Of a DNA stretch of 7,373 nucleotides, positions 4,311-7,373 are shown piece by piece; within the stretch, counting starts at the first letter, position 1; each line of letters begins with the position of its first letter. Source of the DNA: RGIG7300 sp045133915 (lineage in GTDB: Bacteria > Bacillota > Clostridia > Oscillospirales > CAG-272). The notes beneath the pieces were generated by a model. That model ran no database searches. It was not told where the DNA came from and worked only from the letters and a program-made list of their open reading frames with translations. Location: NCBI GenBank assembly GCA_045133915.1, contig JBGUUX010000060.1, positions 1 to 7,373 on the forward strand. Direction: 5' to 3'. A program made the translations under genes and the position numbers.

Positions 4311-6794
4311 CCAGCTCGCTCCCATATTAGCCTCAACCTCAAGGGGAACAGCGCACTTGTATGCGTTTTCCATCTCGTATATCAGTATTTCCATAGCCTT
4401 GTCAGCCTTGTCTACAGGAGCTTCTACTATCAGTTCGTCGTGTACCTGCAGTATCAGCTTTGCCTCGGGCAATTCCTTTTCAAGACGGTTAGCCGTGTTT
4501 ATCATGGCAAGCTTTATAACGTCGGCGGCAGTACCCTGTATGGGGCTGTTCATTGCTACACGCTCGCCAAAGCTTACCATGGTCTTTTTTGAAGAAGAAA
4601 GCTCGGGGATATATCTTCTTCTGCCAAGCATTGTGGTAACGTATCCCTTTTCGTGAGCTTCTTCCACTATATTTTTAAGATAACTGTCGATACCGGGGTA
4701 GGTGTCAAGATATCCGCGGATATAGTCTCCCGCCTGCTTTTTGGTAACGCCGATATCCATAGCAAGAGAGTAGTCGCCGATACCGTAAACTATACCAAAG
4801 TTTACCGCCTTTGCGCGCTTACGCAGTTCGGGGGTGACAGCCTCGGGGAACACACGGAACACCTGAGAAGCGGTAAGGGTATGGATGTCTATACCCAGCT
4901 TAAACGCCTCGATCATGGTGTCGTCTCCCGATATTGCCGCAAGGAGACGAAGCTCTATCTGAGAGTAGTCGGCGTCGATGAGAACGTGGTTTGAGTCGGT
5001 AGGTATAAAATATCTTCTAAGCTCTCTGCCAAGCTCGGTGCGGACGGGGATGTTCTGAAGATTGGGCTCGGTAGAGGACAGACGTCCCGTTGCGGTGATG
5101 GTCTGGTTGAAGGTGGTGTGGATCTTGCCCTCCGGGTCTGCTACGTTTAACAGGCCTACCGCATAGGTAGAATTTAATTTTGTTATCTGTCTGTATTCAA
5201 GAATTTTGTCGATTATAGGGTGATAGGGTCTAAGCTTTTCCAGAACCTCAGCGTTGGTAGAGTAACCGCTCTTGGTCTTCTTGAAGGTAGGAAGCTCCAG
5301 TACCTCAAAGAGTATCTCACCAAGCTGCTTGGGAGAGTTGATGTTAAAACTGCGGGTTGCAAGCTCGTATATATCCTCCTCAAGCTCCTTTGTCTTGTCG
5401 GTGAGCATCTCGTTATATTTCTTAAGACCCTCAAGGTCTACCTTAAAGCCCTGACGTTCCATGTCGCAAAGCACCTTGGCAAGGGGAAGCTCTATGGTAA
5501 AGTATAATTCTCTTTCCTTATCGGTGAGCTTTGTGTCAAGTTCTGTCCATAGCTTGTAGAGAGCCATTGCCTCGCCCTCTTTATCCTCAAAGCCGGAGCC
5601 AAGATAAGCAATAGCCATGTCCTCTGCCTTATATGCACGTTCACCGGCGTTGAGGACGTATGCTGAGAGCATAATATCAAATACGATATTTTCTGCATTT
5701 ATACCCATATCATATAACATATGACGGGTGGATTTTGAGTCAAAAACTGCGATCTCACACTCGCCTGTAAAGAGCTTTGCAAGTGAGTCTTTATTATATG
5801 CGGAAAAATAGACCTTTTCTCCGTTTGAAGCGTATATCTTTTCCTCATCAAGGGTAATTGCCCACTTGCCGCCGTTACATACAGCGTTGATATCGGCAAC
5901 CTCTTCTGCTTCGCACTCTATCTCCACGGTCTTGGGCTTAACGTTAAGCTTGGTAAGCATATTGGAGAACTCAAGCTTGGTGAGAAGCTCACTTAATTCC
6001 TCGGTCTTAAAGCCTGTATAAGCAATATCCTCAAGCTTGGTCTCAAGAGGAACCTCGCAGTTTATTTTAGCTAAAAAGCGGGAGAGATATGCGCTGTCCT
6101 TACCATCACGGAGCTTGGTCTTAACACCCTTTGTAAGGTCGGAATCCTCAAATTTTTCATAGAGATTGTCAAGATCGTGATATTCGGATATAAGCTTAAG
6201 TGCAGTCTTTTCACCGATACCGGGAACACCGGGAATGTTATCCGAACTGTCACCCATAAGGGCCTTGACGTCAACGAATGTATCGGGGGTAACGCCGTAT
6301 TTTTCTACAAAGGCAGGGGTGTCAAAGGTCAGAGTGTCGTTGTTGGTGGCAAGGAGAATGTTTACGTTGTCACCTATAAGCTGGAGCGAATCTCGGTCAC
6401 CTGTCAGAACGTAGGCAAAGATGCCTTCCTTGGATGCAGCATCGGCAAAGGTACCGAGGATATCGTCAGCCTCGTAGCCCTCCATAGAAACTACCGCCAT
6501 ACCCAGAGCTGCGCACATTTCCTTTGCATAGGGCAGCTGAGCCGCAAGATCATCGGGCATACCGTGACGGTTGGCTTTATACTGGTCATACTCTTTATGA
6601 CGGAAGGTGGGAGCTTTAAGGTCAAAGGCAACGGCCGCATAGTCGGGCTTGTATTGCTCTAACTTTCCCCACAGAATATTGGTCATACCGTAAACCGCAT
6701 TGGTAGGCAAGCCCTCCTTTGTAGAGAGAGGACGTATACCGTAGAACGCACGGTTCAGTATAGAGTTTCCGTCGATAACAAGTAATTTTTTCAT
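4296..6794 (-). CDS. polA: DNA polymerase I
   Basis: PolA fills gaps and removes RNA primers during lagging-strand synthesis and excision repair. This 832-residue protein has three regions. The 5' nuclease (1-290) is intact: VIDGN (6-10), FDLKAPTFRHKEYDQYKANR (57-76), EADD (108-111), TGDRD (131-135) and GDSSDNIPGVPGIGEKTA (181-198). The middle region (about 300-430) has the 3'-5' exonuclease fold but not its catalytic acids: no DxE motif near KWAITLDEEK, no NxxxD, and no YAxxD where DKEGEAMALYKLW lies, so it should not proofread. The polymerase is complete: TATGRLSSTEPNLQNIPVR (567-585), motif A DADYSQIELR (607-616), motif B RKRAKAVNFGIVYG (658-671) with phenylalanine at the nucleotide-selecting position, and motif C QVHDE (783-787). 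The ATG at 6794 has AAGGAA 8 bases upstream. A histidine kinase gene lies upstream, as with phoR-polA in Bacillus. Confidence 0.98.
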   Translation of the reverse strand: MKKLLVIDGNSILNRAFYGIRPLSTKEGLPTNAVYGMTNILWGKLEQYKPDYAAVAFDLKAPTFRHKEYDQYKANRHGMPDDLAAQLPYAKEMCAALGMAVVSMEGYEADDILGTFADAASKEGIFAYVLTGDRDSLQLIGDNVNILLATNNDTLTFDTPAFVEKYGVTPDTFVDVKALMGDSSDNIPGVPGIGEKTALKLISEYHDLDNLYEKFEDSDLTKGVKTKLRDGKDSAYLSRFLAKINCEVPLETKLEDIAYTGFKTEELSELLTKLEFSNMLTKLNVKPKTVEIECEAEEVADINAVCNGGKWAITLDEEKIYASNGEKVYFSAYNKDSLAKLFTGECEIAVFDSKSTRHMLYDMGINAENIVFDIMLSAYVLNAGERAYKAEDMAIAYLGSGFEDKEGEAMALYKLWTELDTKLTDKERELYFTIELPLAKVLCDMERQGFKVDLEGLKKYNEMLTDKTKELEEDIYELATRSFNINSPKQLGEILFEVLELPTFKKTKSGYSTNAEVLEKLRPYHPIIDKILEYRQITKLNSTYAVGLLNVADPEGKIHTTFNQTITATGRLSSTEPNLQNIPVRTELGRELRRYFIPTDSNHVLIDADYSQIELRLLAAISGDDTMIEAFKLGIDIHTLTASQVFRVFPEAVTPELRKRAKAVNFGIVYGIGDYSLAMDIGVTKKQAGDYIRGYLDTYPGIDSYLKNIVEEAHEKGYVTTMLGRRRYIPELSSSKKTMVSFGERVAMNSPIQGTAADVIKLAMINTANRLEKELPEAKLILQVHDELIVEAPVDKADKAMEILIYEMENAYKCAVPLEVEANMGASWYDAK

Positions 6795-6802
6795 TTTTTA
6801 TA

Positions 6803-6808
6803 TTCCTT
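6803..6808 (-). promoter_or_regulatory. Ribosome binding site of polA
   Basis: AAGGAA on the minus strand lies 8 bases before ATG 6794, in an otherwise AT-rich leader of about 29 bases. Confidence 0.65.
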
Positions 6809-6829
6809 AATTATAGTTATATATAGTTC

Positions 6830-6858
6830 ATTATACACCAAAAACGGGATAAAGTAAA
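6830..6858 (-). promoter_or_regulatory. polA promoter
   Basis: TATAAT (6830-6835) is a perfect -10, with TTTACT (6853-6858, 4 of 6 matches to TTGACA) exactly 17 bases upstream. Transcription would start near 6823. It sits between the terminator of the kinase gene and polA, showing that polA is transcribed on its own rather than only as the tail of a kinase operon. Confidence 0.75.
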
Positions 6859-6880
6859 TAATATTATTTATAAAATAGCA

Positions 6881-6906
6881 AAAGACACCGTTTAAACGGT
6901 GTCTTT
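6881..6906 (-). terminator. Palindromic terminator of the histidine kinase gene
   Basis: A 26-base perfect palindrome: AAAGACACCG, TTTAAA, CGGTGTCTTT. It forms a 10-bp stem with a six-base loop, starting 4 bases after the kinase stop codon. On the minus strand it runs into TCTTTTGCTATTTTA, a usable though broken T-tail. On the plus strand the tail is only CTTTAGG. Confidence 0.75.
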
Positions 6907-6910
6907 AGGA

Positions 6911-7373
6911 TTAAAATTTAACTGTGACAGTAGTACCCTTTTCAACCTGACTGTCGAGTTTGATCCTGCCGCCGTGGTAGGCAACGGCGTGTTTGACGAT
7001 GGACAGTCCAAGCCCCGTACCGCCGGTTTCTTTAGAATGACTTTTATCCACACGGTAGAAGCGTTCAAAAATACGGCTTTGATGCTCGGCAGGAATACCG
7101 ATACCGGTATCACTTACCGAGAGGATAATATTGCCGTCCTTGTTCTCAAGGGTAACTGTTACCTTGCCGCCTTCCTTGTTGTACCGAATAGCGTTGTCAC
7201 AAAGATTATAGATGATTTCATAGAGGTATCTGCGGATACCTTTCATCACACAAGGCTCACCATTCAGGTGAAGCTCTACCTGTTTCTTCGCCGCCGAAAC
7301 GGTCAGCACCTCGATAACCTCGTTTGCCACGTCATAAAGGTCAACTGACTCGGTGGCAGGCTCACTATCCTCA
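6911..7373 (-). CDS. Sensor histidine kinase, C-terminal catalytic domain (partial, PhoR-like)
   Basis: The last 153 residues of a two-component sensor kinase; the reading frame is open to the window edge, so the sensor, membrane helices and phospho-accepting histidine lie outside. The GHKL ATPase domain is complete, with N box NLCDNAIRY (visible residues 56-64), G1 DTGIGIP (88-94), F box FERFYRVD (102-109) and G2 GGTGLGLS (117-124). It binds ATP and phosphorylates the kinase's own histidine, from which phosphate passes to a partner response regulator. The FYRVDKSHSKETGGTGLGLSIVKH stretch (in two parts, 105-116 and 117-128) is typical of the PhoR-type OmpR-family kinases of Firmicutes. Its place just before polA matches phoP-phoR-polA of Bacillus, which favours PhoR. 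The signal sensed cannot be read from this fragment, so no gene symbol is given. A GTG at 7330 is an internal valine codon, not a start. Confidence 0.93.
   Translation of the reverse strand, partial: EDSEPATESVDLYDVANEVIEVLTVSAAKKQVELHLNGEPCVMKGIRRYLYEIIYNLCDNAIRYNKEGGKVTVTLENKDGNIILSVSDTGIGIPAEHQSRIFERFYRVDKSHSKETGGTGLGLSIVKHAVAYHGGRIKLDSQVEKGTTVTVKF

Noticed and set aside
4204..4656. Plus-strand open frame beginning in the heptamer array
   Set aside because: Its start reads HSAFCILHSAF-like peptide from the 7-base repeat, and the rest is antisense to polA; a known type of spurious call.
6177..6662. 161-residue plus-strand frame within polA
   Set aside because: Antisense shadow of the conserved 5' nuclease domain; no ribosome site or domain.
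6899..7348. 149-residue plus-strand frame opposite the histidine kinase
   Set aside because: Antisense to an intact ATPase domain and begins inside the terminator palindrome.

Overview
The window looks like chromosomal DNA from a low-to-mid GC Firmicute of class Clostridia, probably a gut-type Oscillospirales/Eubacteriales lineage (inferred; no marker gene fixes the genus). The reasons are strong AGGAGG-type ribosome sites, near-consensus sigma-A promoters, short hairpin terminators, a PolA with a decayed proofreading domain, and a PhoR-type histidine kinase directly upstream of polA. That last pairing recalls the phoP-phoR-polA order of Bacillus subtilis.

Layout by coordinate. 1-160: no certain gene; three inverted repeats, the last a strong plus-strand terminator, which implies a plus-strand transcript entering from the left. 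162-980 (minus): eight-helix membrane protein of unknown function. 973-1683 (minus): lipoprotein whose end overlaps the membrane protein start by 8 bases. A near-perfect promoter at 1715-1743 drives this pair. 1750-3867 (minus): recG. 3933-4163 (plus): a 76-residue single-helix, cysteine-rich protein divergent from recG. 4152-4278: two different 7-base tandem repeats on either side of a perfect terminator hairpin, where the small gene and polA converge. 4296-6794 (minus): polA, complete, with its own promoter at 6830-6858. 6881-6906: perfect palindromic terminator. 6911-7373 (minus): C-terminal ATPase part of a sensor histidine kinase, cut by the window edge.

Transcription is almost all on the minus strand, in at least three units: the kinase (terminated), polA (own promoter, terminated at the convergent hairpin), and recG followed by the lipoprotein/membrane protein pair. 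The pair has its own promoter, but no terminator separates it from recG, so read-through is possible. polA and recG are DNA repair and replication housekeeping genes.

I do not see a clear new defence, mobile or biosynthetic system. The least explained parts are the translationally coupled lipoprotein/membrane protein pair, the small cysteine-rich membrane protein, the structured left edge, and the composite heptamer-hairpin-heptamer region.
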